Of a stretch of 13,691 nt of DNA, positions 7,568-13,691 are shown piece by piece. The DNA lies in the NCBI GenBank assembly GCA_025362705.1, contig JANYFH010000131.1, forward strand, positions 1 to 13,691, read 5' to 3'. A program made the position numbers and the translations under genes. Each line of letters begins with the position of its first letter. The first letter of the stretch is position 1. The notes beneath the pieces were generated by a model. That model was given only the letters and a program-made list of their open reading frames with translations, was not told the origin of the DNA and did not search any database. This DNA comes from Betaproteobacteria bacterium. GTDB taxonomy: Bacteria > Pseudomonadota > Gammaproteobacteria > Burkholderiales > Usitatibacteraceae.

Positions 7568-8041
7568 ATGAAAGCTATCTACCGCATTGTTTCGCTCGCA
7601 TTCATCTTTGTTGTTGTCGGCTGCGCATCTCCAGCACGTGACACGCGCGCAATTTCTACTGCTCGTATCGAGCGGCAACTAGTCGTTGAATTGGCACACT
7701 ACGGGGAAGCACTGGGCCAGATGGATTACGATCAGGTTGCCAATTTCTTCGTCGAATCTGGCGAAGTGACGCATTCTGGAGGTGAACCAGTGCGCGGTCG
7801 CGAGTCGATCCGGAAATTTCTGAAATCATTCGCAGAGTTCAAGGTTCTGGAATATGTTATCCGGGCTGAATCGACGGTCGTTGAAGGGGCCACCGCTAAA
7901 CAGACGGGATTTTTTTCGCAGACCGTAGTTATCCCGAATGGAAATACTGTCCGGGTTCGAGGCCTGTTCGAGGCATCTTGGATACAGGGATCGAATGGCC
8001 GGTGGAATCTTGCGCGTATGCAAACTGCGCCGGACAAATAG
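7568..8041 (+). CDS. Small NTF2/SnoaL (DUF4440)-like lipoprotein
   Basis: A 157-residue protein with a lipoprotein signal: a short basic start (MKAIYR), a hydrophobic core and the lipobox VVGC with C19. Ala at +2 predicts outer-membrane sorting. Residues about 34-155 look like an NTF2-like alpha+beta cone: an N-terminal helix ending GEALGQMDYDQVANFFVES, then GGEPVRGRESIRKFLKSF, then beta strands ending WNLARMQTAP. This pattern is common in SnoaL/DUF4440 proteins, which may bind a small ligand or be catalytic; no catalytic residues can be assigned. AGGAAG (7552-7557) lies 10 nt before the ATG. The gene is transcribed divergently from the FAH-lipoprotein gene, which suggests but does not prove a shared envelope role. 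A strong terminator follows 10 bp after the stop. Function is unknown. Confidence 0.85.
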   Translation: MKAIYRIVSLAFIFVVVGCASPARDTRAISTARIERQLVVELAHYGEALGQMDYDQVANFFVESGEVTHSGGEPVRGRESIRKFLKSFAEFKVLEYVIRAESTVVEGATAKQTGFFSQTVVIPNGNTVRVRGLFEASWIQGSNGRWNLARMQTAPDK

Positions 8042-8051
8042 TATCAGCAAC

Positions 8052-8091
8052 AAAAAAGCGGCGACTCGGATCAACCGGTTCGCCGCTTTTT
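8052..8091. terminator. Bidirectional rho-independent terminator
   Basis: AAAAAGCGGCGA (8053-8064) pairs with TCGCCGCTTTTT (8080-8091), with a partly paired inner loop. A T-run follows the stem on the plus strand and a six-T run (8057-8052 read in reverse) follows it on the minus strand. It should therefore stop both the lipoprotein gene coming from the left and the patatin gene coming from the right. Confidence 0.92.
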
Positions 8092-8115
8092 AATGCTTTT
8101 TGCGATAGTCAAAAA

Positions 8116-9252
8116 CTACAAAAATTCTTTCTTCAAATCCACCGTTGAGCGCACACCAAGATGTTCGAAGTTATGCGAGAGCCATTCCGCGGCCAGTGCA
8201 CGACCGCGATCACGCAGCATGGTGAGGAATCCCCAGTCGCTGGACATTTTGCTGGCCGACGAAAGATCAGACATCGCATTATCAGCGCGTACCGAGTGGA
8301 TCAGCACGTACTTCAATTTGTCGCGATGCTCATCCTTGATCCAGCCATCGTCGAGGAGTTTTTGCACGAAATAGACCGAACGTAATTCCTTGATGAGCGA
8401 GGAATTGAACGTGATTTCGTTGAGTCGGTTGGCGATATCAGCCGATGTGGTTGGCGGACCAGGACGCTCGATCGGGTTGATGTGCAGAATGACCACGTCG
8501 CGCGACTCGGTGTAGTAGAACAATGGGTACAGCACCGGGTTACCCATGTAGCCGCCGTCCCAGTAGTGTTCACCGTTGATTTCGACGGCCTGGAACACCT
8601 GTGGCAGACAGGCTGAAGCCAATACAACGCTGGCGGTGACTTCAGGCGTATGAAATATTTTTACCTTGCCGGTACGCACATTGGTGGCGCAGATAAATAA
8701 TTTCGTGAGCTGGCTGCGTTCCAGTTCTTCAAAATCCACCTGTTGCTCCAGTACTTCGCGCAGCGGGTTGTAATTCATCGGGTTTAACTGATAAGGCGAG
8801 AGAATGCTCATCATCGACTTCATCATGTCCTGCATGGGATTTTCTTTTTGTACGGTACCAAGATCCCACGGCATTTTCTTCGGCGCGAATTTTTGTCCCG
8901 CGTCGGAAATGGCTTTCCAGAAATCGTGCAGTGCTTCGCGGGCACCATCGTTGCCCTTGAGTTTGCCGTACGCATATACGACCGCATTCATGGAGCCGGC
9001 GCTGGTGCCGGAGAGGCCTTCGATTTCGACACGGCCATCTTCAAGGAATTTGTCCATCACGCCCCAGCCGAAGGCACCGTGCGCGCCGCCGCCTTGCAGT
9101 GCCATGTTGATTCTTTTTGGCTCAGTCCTTCTTATGACTGCGGGCGCTGCTACAACCGCCGGGCTCCATGCGGCCGATTTGGTGACGACTTTTTTTACCG
9201 CCGGTTTGGGTGCGGCTTTCGCTTTGGTCTTGGTAGTGGTCTTCGCTTTCAT
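8116..9252 (-). CDS. Patatin-like phospholipase/lipid acyl hydrolase with basic N-terminal tail
   Basis: A 378-residue protein. The patatin fold starts near residue 48 with the oxyanion-hole motif GGGAHG (54-59), the nucleophile elbow GTSAG (82-86, Ser84) and the dyad Asp in DGG (232-234, D232), so the Ser-Asp catalytic pair is intact. Family members cleave acyl esters of phospholipids or neutral lipids. Residues 1-47 are a low-complexity tail rich in Lys, Ala, Pro and Thr (MKAKTTTKTKAKAAPKPAVKK...). It is not a signal peptide, so the enzyme is probably cytosolic, and the tail may bind acidic polymers, DNA or granule surfaces. The upstream neighbour on the same strand is bdhA, 115 bp away, which suggests work in polyhydroxybutyrate or membrane-lipid turnover; this is inference. 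AAAGG lies a few nt before the ATG. Transcription should end at the bidirectional terminator beyond its 3' end. Confidence 0.9.
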   Translation of the reverse strand: MKAKTTTKTKAKAAPKPAVKKVVTKSAAWSPAVVAAPAVIRRTEPKRINMALQGGGAHGAFGWGVMDKFLEDGRVEIEGLSGTSAGSMNAVVYAYGKLKGNDGAREALHDFWKAISDAGQKFAPKKMPWDLGTVQKENPMQDMMKSMMSILSPYQLNPMNYNPLREVLEQQVDFEELERSQLTKLFICATNVRTGKVKIFHTPEVTASVVLASACLPQVFQAVEINGEHYWDGGYMGNPVLYPLFYYTESRDVVILHINPIERPGPPTTSADIANRLNEITFNSSLIKELRSVYFVQKLLDDGWIKDEHRDKLKYVLIHSVRADNAMSDLSSASKMSSDWGFLTMLRDRGRALAAEWLSHNFEHLGVRSTVDLKKEFL

Positions 9253-9367
9253 TGTCTAACCTTTCGCGCCTGATGGCGGTTGGTACACTGACCTGAAGGA
9301 TGTCGGCCCGGCAACACTGTGCGCGTGCTACCAGGCAGAAAATGCGGGGTTTATCAGAGCGTAAAAA

Positions 9368-10150
9368 TCAGTGCGCGGTCCAGCCACCCTCTACCATGAT
9401 GTTTGTTCCGGTGATCGACGCAGCGGAATCACTACAGAGAAAAATTGCGGTGCCCGCAACTTGTTCTGTTGTGACGAATTGCTTGGTTGGCTGCGCCGCC
9501 AGCAACACGTCTTTTTTCACTTGTTCGATCGTCATTCCGCGCGCTTTGGCGGTATCCGGAATTTGTTTTTCTACCAGCGGTGTCAACACGTAGCCCGGGC
9601 AGATTGCATTGCAGGTAACGCCTTTTTCAGCGACTTCCAGCGCGACCGTTTTGGTGAATCCCATGATGCCGTGCTTCGATGCGACATAGGCCGATTTGAA
9701 AGGCGAGGCCACCATCGCATGCGCCGAGGCGACGTTGATAATACGTCCCCAGCCTTTGGATTTCATGTAAGGCACTGCCATTTTGGTAGTATGAAATGCG
9801 GATGAGAGATTGATCGCAATGATGGCATCCCACTTTGCGGTCGGGAATTCTTCCACTGGACAAACGTGCTGGATACCCGCGTTGTTCACCAGAATATCGA
9901 CACCGCCGAAGTCGGCAGCGGCTTTTTTCATCATTGCCTCGATTTGCTCGGGCTTGCTCATGTCGGCACCGTCATAAGTCACTTTAATGCCGAATTTTGA
10001 CGCGAGACCAGCACGGATTGTTTCGATTTCTGCCGCATCGCCGAAACCGTTCAACACAAGGTTGACGCCTTCTTTGGCGAAGCCTTCAGCAATACCCAAT
10101 CCAATACCGCTGGTAGATCCTGTCACAACTGCCGTTTTTCCCTTCAACAT
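9368..10150 (-). CDS. bdhA: (R)-3-hydroxybutyrate dehydrogenase
   Basis: A 260-residue short-chain dehydrogenase oxidising (R)-3-hydroxybutyrate to acetoacetate with NAD+, in the cytosol, at the end of polyhydroxybutyrate breakdown. Visible motifs: the nucleotide-binding TGSTSGIG (10-17), NNAG (89-92) and the catalytic tetrad N114, S142, Y155 and K159. Residues Q94, H144, K152 and Q196 match, at the same numbers, the substrate-carboxylate ligands I recall from Pseudomonas 3-hydroxybutyrate dehydrogenase, which makes the assignment specific. The start MLKGKTAVV at 10150 gives the usual family length and has GGGAGAG about 7 nt upstream; the longer open frame to 10276 adds unrelated residues. 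It probably heads an operon with the patatin gene. No convincing promoter was found: a perfect TTGACA (minus strand, 10316-10311) lacks a matching -10 box. Confidence 0.95.
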   Translation of the reverse strand: MLKGKTAVVTGSTSGIGLGIAEGFAKEGVNLVLNGFGDAAEIETIRAGLASKFGIKVTYDGADMSKPEQIEAMMKKAAADFGGVDILVNNAGIQHVCPVEEFPTAKWDAIIAINLSSAFHTTKMAVPYMKSKGWGRIINVASAHAMVASPFKSAYVASKHGIMGFTKTVALEVAEKGVTCNAICPGYVLTPLVEKQIPDTAKARGMTIEQVKKDVLLAAQPTKQFVTTEQVAGTAIFLCSDSAASITGTNIMVEGGWTAH

Positions 10151-10344
10151 GGCTTGCTCTCCCATAAAAAATAATGAAATAAATTCTTTTGGCTGTCGCT
10201 GGTTTTGTTTCCCCGATTGCTCTTGCCAGCAGATCGTTCCGCAAATAGTGATCCGCGCGAATCTCGGATTATGCACGCTTACATTTGTTTGGGGTTTTTT
10301 TTGTCTGCAATGTCAATTGAGGGATAGACGTATTCAATGGAGAA

Positions 10345-10362
10345 AGCGCCAGTACTGACGCT
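10345..10362. promoter_or_regulatory. 18-bp near-perfect palindrome, operator candidate
   Basis: AGCGCCAGTACTGACGCT: all nine pairs about the centre match except one (C10349 against A10358). It lies about 195 bp upstream of the bdhA start, in the divergent region. It could be a dimeric regulator site; no family is assigned. Confidence 0.3.
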
Positions 10363-10445
10363 GTTTTCATGGTGAAAATGTCTGGAAAGCCGCGCCAATA
10401 GCTAGTCTACGTAATTTTATGCTGTGAAATCAATTTCCCGAAAAG

Positions 10446-10462
10446 TTGCGTCAATGACTCAA
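10446..10462. promoter_or_regulatory. 17-bp inverted repeat, operator candidate
   Basis: TTGCGTCA (10446-10453), one central A, then TGACTCAA (10455-10462): 8-bp arms with a single mismatch. The size and GTCA/TGAC half-sites suit a dimeric transcription factor. It lies about 335 bp before the symporter start and about 296 bp from bdhA, so its target is uncertain. Confidence 0.35.
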
Positions 10463-10796
10463 TCGCGGTACCCACTTTTTGTCGGACGCCGCCGTCGGAC
10501 TACAGAATCGCGCGGACGCCAGTTTTTCGATAAGCAAACAAAATATTGTTTTTGAAAATTGTTATGAATGGTTTTCATTGTTCGCAAATACGCTCAGACT
10601 GCGCATCACTCGTGGACCGGGGAATTCCTCGAAGCAGGGTGAAGTATCGTTATATATCGCAATTTTCCTGTACAAACTGGCATGACTGTATCCGCGCACG
10701 AACGGTTCAAGGATTGCTCAATATGGCATTGCCAGCCATAGTCTGGCTGCCGTTCTCGTGCATTTGTTCAAGCGTCAATTTATCCATGTCCTGTGA

Positions 10797-13208
10797 ATGA
10801 GCCTATGGAACATCATGCCTAGATTTTTGAAGCACTTTTTTGCCTGTGCCCTGCTAAGCGCGCTGGTCGGCCACGCGGGTGCAGAAAATCTCGTGTCCAT
10901 CAAGAACAAAACCCTGCCCACATTTTCCGGTTCGCCGGAGCTCATATTTGTTGCGTCCGGGCAGCCCATCATTGTTCAGCGCAATCAGCTTTGGCGGCTT
11001 GATGAGACCCGCAATGAGTGGGTACTGATAACCTCGCAGCCTTCGGGAAAGATTGTCGGCGCGATCTCAAACGGGCAGCGCCCGTACTTACTGCTTGAAA
11101 CCAACGCCGGGCAAGGCATTAGCCGGGTTGAAATATATCCTGATGCAACAGTGCCGCCCGCTAAACCCTTGCCGCCGCTTTCCGTGCCTCTGGCAAGCGC
11201 CAAAGGTGAGGTACTTGGCGGCGTCCTGTATCTGATTGGTATCTCGGCGGATGGAACGACACATTGGATGTCGATTGATCTCGCGGCCCCTCTGCCGGTA
11301 TGGAATATGCTCCCGGCGCCACCGGTGATTGCGTCCGAGGTTACTTCGGTTGTGGCGCAGGATTCTGCGGTCTATTTCACGGTAAGGAAGGCCGAAGGCA
11401 CGGGGGACTTGTTATGGCGCTGGGCCCCGGTGGCAGGTTGGAGCCAGAAGGGTACCTTGCCCGGTTCTGTTGTCGAAGGGGCGGCGCGTGCTACAGGCCA
11501 GGCACATTTGTTTTTCCTCGTCCACGCCAGTTTGGCTGCGCCTGCACCGCACGTTTCACAATTGATCACATATCACACCATCACAAACGCATTCTCAACC
11601 CAGGGAGACACCGTTGGCGTAGAGGTACGGCGCGGATCAAGTTTGGGTAACGGTATTCTCTGGGAGCATGCAGGGCTGACGCCAACAACTGCGGAATTCA
11701 ATCTTTCAGAGATTGAAGGAAGCAAATTGCTGCTGCGCCCGCTCGACTGGGTCATGATTGTCGTATACCTGTTCGCCATCGCCGGCATCGGCATCTACTG
11801 CTATTGGCGCGAAGAAAAGCAGTCGACATCCGAATTCTTTGTCGGCAACCGGACGATCCCTTTTTGGGCTGCTGCGGTGAGTCTGTACGTCACCAGCACG
11901 AGTTCCATCGGTTATATCGCAACGACCGCCAAAGCGTTTGCCACCAACTGGCAATACCTCATGGGAAATCTGATTGGAGTCCTCGGTCTGGTCTTCGTGG
12001 CGATCTGGATCGTGCCCATGCTCCGCCGCCTGAAACTGGTTTCCGTGTTCGACTACCTGGAGCAACGTTTCCATCCTTTGGTTCGCATGATGGCAAGCGC
12101 AATGTGTATTGTGTTGCACCTCGGCGGCCGCATGAGCATCATACTTTTCCTGCCGTCGCTGGCGATCGCGACCATTACAGGGTTTGACATGGTATGGAGC
12201 ATCCTTATCATGGGACTGGTGACGATAGGTTATACCGCCCTGGGTGGAATGAGGGCCGTGATCTGGACGGATTTTCTGCAACTGATCGTAAAGGTCGGCG
12301 GGCTGGTATTCGCGCTGATATTTATCTGGTACAAGCTAGATGGCGGCCTGGGGGGAATCGTCGCCACCGCGGAAGCAGCGGACAAGATGAAGATGCTCGA
12401 CTGGAGCTTTGACCTGACCAAGGCAACTGTTTGGGGTTTTGTCTTTGTTGTCCTGATGGAGACCGTGCTGACGTTTCCCAAGGATCAGGTGCTGATGCAG
12501 CGCGTATTTACGACCAAGTCCGACAAGGAGGCGGGTAAATCGGTTTGGTTGTTTGCCGCGATCATCATCCCCGGTGCCTGGCTGTTCTATCTCATCGGCA
12601 CGGGACTATGGGTTTTTTACCAGAACCACCCGGAACGAATGAATCCGCTGCTGTCGGTCGATGCAACCTTTCCCCTCTTCATCGCAGCCGAACTTCCGGC
12701 GGGTGTTACGGGTTTAATGATCGCCGGCATTTTTGCTGCATCGATGGCGACCTGTTCCAGCATTATGAACAGCGTTGCGACGATGGTATCGGTGGATTTC
12801 TATGAGCGGCTGGCGAAAAATCCAACGCAGGTGGTAAGCATTCGTCTGGCCGAGTTTGTCACGGTCGTGGCTGGCGTGATCGGCATTAGTCTGGCGCTCA
12901 TTCTTAGCCGCTACAACATCGGCTCATATCTGGACGTGGCGCTCGAAATGTACGGACTGTTGGGCGGCGGTTTCGGCGGTGCCTACACATTGGGCATGTT
13001 TAGCCGGAGAGCAAATTGGCAGGGCGTCTTGATTGGCATGTTCGCCAGCATTGTATTGACCTTTGCTGCGTGGTCAGTGAATCTCGTTCATCCATTTGTC
13101 TACCTCGGGATCGCCATTCTCATTTCCATCGTCTTTGGTTATATAGGCAGCCTGTTTTTTCCACCACCGGCTCCGGAGTCTCTTGAAGGTTTGATCATCC
13201 AGCGGTAG
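10797..13208 (+). CDS. Sodium:solute symporter with N-terminal periplasmic kelch/NanM-like propeller
   Basis: An 803-residue fusion. Residues 1-29 form a signal peptide (FFACALLSALVGHAGA then ENL). Residues about 30-310 are beta-rich with degenerate kelch-type blades, for example PVWNMLPAPP (167-176) and GWSQKGTLPG (214-223), each followed by hydrophobic strands; the usual kelch Gly-Gly pairs are mostly lost. From about 316 (LDWVMIVVYLFAIAGIGIY) a complete SSS transporter follows, with a dozen or more membrane segments, the family signature GGMRAVIWTDFLQLIVK (483-499), DQVLMQRVFTTKSDKEAGK (563-581) and GLMIAGIFAASMATCSS (639-655). SSS N-termini face the periplasm, so the propeller would sit there. 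Fusions of NanM-like sialic-acid mutarotases to SSS transporters are known in some bacteria, so the substrate may be sialic acid or another sugar acid; this is inference. The ATG at 10797 and M7 at 10815 both lack a good Shine-Dalgarno, so the exact start is open. Confidence 0.9.
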   Translation: MSLWNIMPRFLKHFFACALLSALVGHAGAENLVSIKNKTLPTFSGSPELIFVASGQPIIVQRNQLWRLDETRNEWVLITSQPSGKIVGAISNGQRPYLLLETNAGQGISRVEIYPDATVPPAKPLPPLSVPLASAKGEVLGGVLYLIGISADGTTHWMSIDLAAPLPVWNMLPAPPVIASEVTSVVAQDSAVYFTVRKAEGTGDLLWRWAPVAGWSQKGTLPGSVVEGAARATGQAHLFFLVHASLAAPAPHVSQLITYHTITNAFSTQGDTVGVEVRRGSSLGNGILWEHAGLTPTTAEFNLSEIEGSKLLLRPLDWVMIVVYLFAIAGIGIYCYWREEKQSTSEFFVGNRTIPFWAAAVSLYVTSTSSIGYIATTAKAFATNWQYLMGNLIGVLGLVFVAIWIVPMLRRLKLVSVFDYLEQRFHPLVRMMASAMCIVLHLGGRMSIILFLPSLAIATITGFDMVWSILIMGLVTIGYTALGGMRAVIWTDFLQLIVKVGGLVFALIFIWYKLDGGLGGIVATAEAADKMKMLDWSFDLTKATVWGFVFVVLMETVLTFPKDQVLMQRVFTTKSDKEAGKSVWLFAAIIIPGAWLFYLIGTGLWVFYQNHPERMNPLLSVDATFPLFIAAELPAGVTGLMIAGIFAASMATCSSIMNSVATMVSVDFYERLAKNPTQVVSIRLAEFVTVVAGVIGISLALILSRYNIGSYLDVALEMYGLLGGGFGGAYTLGMFSRRANWQGVLIGMFASIVLTFAAWSVNLVHPFVYLGIAILISIVFGYIGSLFFPPPAPESLEGLIIQR

Positions 13209-13653
13209 GTACTGCTATTTCGCTTTGCTGATCGCTTACAACATTGTCAGCTTGGCAAATCGTTATACATGACTTTCTCAAGACCAATCTGGCGGCGAAT
13301 CATTATTCTGGGTGTTGTTGGCAAAACAGTCTGAGGCGCCTTTTTCACACGATTCACCCGGGTTCAAAATTGAAGTTCTTGTGCCATCGTCCTCCAAAAG
13401 ACTAACCCGGAATCTTGCAGCGAGCGCATGAGGTTCCGTGGTTCGAGCTATGCATTAAAGAAACAAAAAGTATGTTCTGAATATGCCTTTAAATAGTTTT
13501 TATTTCCAACAAATGCGCCCAGACTCGCCCAAACAATAAGAATGGCTTGAGACAGATTCAGCTTCTGCACCACTGTCTATTCCGCGCCTTCGAAACACCA
13601 GTCATAGGTGACCGAAGGAACTTCTGACCCATAACCACAACTCTCGGACAACC
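13209..13653. other. Intergenic stretch after the symporter gene
   Basis: About 445 bp with no convincing gene on either strand. It contains an 8-bp palindrome AGGCGCCT followed by T's (near 13334-13346), which lacks a loop and so is not a normal terminator, and an AT-rich tract around 13480-13510. No clear promoter or terminator was recognised. It separates the symporter gene from the start at 13654, so the two are not tightly coupled. Confidence 0.5.
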
Positions 13654-13691
13654 ATGAAAACACTTCCCAAAATGAAAGGCACCGTCACGGC
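13654..13691 (+). CDS. Start of an ORF cut by the window end, possibly a DapA/NanA-family aldolase
   Basis: Only 12 codons are visible: MKTLPKMKGTVT, with the next codon beginning GC (Ala). The K-G-T-V-T-A pattern is how many dihydrodipicolinate-synthase/N-acetylneuraminate-lyase proteins begin, just before their ALVTPF motif. It would also fit a sugar-acid role for the preceding symporter. There is no good Shine-Dalgarno before the ATG, and 12 residues cannot prove a family. Treat the family call as a guess. Confidence 0.35.
   Translation, partial: MKTLPKMKGTVT

Larger units (their letters stand above)
10151..10796. other. Long non-coding region between bdhA and the symporter gene
   Basis: About 646 bp separate the divergent bdhA and symporter genes. 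Short open frames exist on both strands but none shows a good ribosome site or recognisable protein. The region is AT-richer than the genes, includes an A/T run near 10293-10302 and holds two palindromes (10345-10362 and 10446-10462, listed separately). Promoters of both genes must lie here unless the symporter is transcribed from elsewhere; I could not place them with confidence. Confidence 0.6.

Noticed and set aside
10151..10276. N-terminal extension of bdhA to an ATG at 10276
   Set aside because: The extra 42 residues do not resemble the dehydrogenase family, while the ATG at 10150 has a good Shine-Dalgarno and gives the normal 260-residue length.
10311..10316. Perfect TTGACA on the minus strand upstream of bdhA as a promoter -35 box
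   Set aside because: No acceptable -10 hexamer occurs 15-19 nt downstream; the nearest CATAAT is far too distant.
10479..10685. 68-codon plus-strand ORF in the bdhA-symporter gap
   Set aside because: No ribosome site, no recognisable domain, and it overlaps another unsupported frame.
10707..10787. 26-codon minus-strand ORF (MDKLTLEQMHENGSQTMAGN...)
   Set aside because: The peptide composition looks protein-like, but it is very short, has only a poorly spaced AGGA before the ATG and has no recognisable relative. It might be a gene remnant or small protein; not supportable.
10546..10800. 84-codon plus-strand ORF whose stop overlaps the symporter ATG (ATGA)
   Set aside because: The overlap suggests translational coupling, but the peptide looks random (many Cys, Arg and Ser), lacks a ribosome site and resembles nothing known.
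13334..13346. AGGCGCCTTTTT after the symporter gene as a terminator
   Set aside because: The 8-bp palindrome has no loop, so it cannot form a normal terminator hairpin.

Overview
This looks like chromosomal DNA of a proteobacterium, most likely a betaproteobacterium of the Burkholderiales (an Oxalobacteraceae-like genome would fit). The basis is the gene set: a fused PabB/PabC, a beta-type fumarylpyruvate-hydrolase-like FAH protein, a patatin next to 3-hydroxybutyrate dehydrogenase, and an exonuclease/UvrC-like fusion. The base composition is moderate and the intergenic regions are AT-richer. The lineage is inferred from protein resemblance only. No tRNA, rRNA, CRISPR array, insertion sequence or phage gene was seen.

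Layout. Positions 1-4983 hold three minus-strand genes: the N-terminal part of an M3 dipeptidyl carboxypeptidase (cut by the window edge), a fused aminodeoxychorismate synthase/lyase for p-aminobenzoate synthesis, and a TonB-dependent outer-membrane receptor. Hairpins lie between them. Positions 5152-6606 (plus strand) encode a DEDDh exonuclease fused to a UvrC/Cho-like GIY-YIG nuclease with a UvrC-type four-cysteine motif. Its stop codon overlaps that of a convergent gene (6603-7397, minus) for a fumarylpyruvate-hydrolase-like FAH protein that unexpectedly carries a twin-arginine/lipoprotein signal peptide. Divergent from that is a small NTF2/SnoaL-like lipoprotein gene (7568-8041), followed by a clear bidirectional terminator.

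Positions 8116-10150 (minus) form a probable lipid/PHB-turnover pair: bdhA (3-hydroxybutyrate dehydrogenase, all expected catalytic and substrate residues present) and, downstream, a patatin-like lipase with a Lys/Ala/Pro-rich N-terminal tail. A long non-coding stretch (10151-10796) with two palindromes separates this pair from a plus-strand gene (10797-13208). That gene encodes a signal peptide, a degenerate kelch/NanM-like beta-propeller region and a full sodium:solute symporter in one chain. After another roughly 445 bp without a gene, the window ends in the first 12 codons of an ORF whose start resembles the DapA/NanA aldolase family. If so, the right end would be a sialic-acid or related keto-sugar-acid uptake and breakdown locus.

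Most of the window is housekeeping or metabolic. The most unusual items are the propeller-symporter fusion, the apparently exported FAH hydrolase with a second internal start, the exonuclease/UvrC-like fusion with its cysteine motif, and the basic-tailed patatin beside bdhA. I did not find strong evidence for a wholly new multi-gene system.
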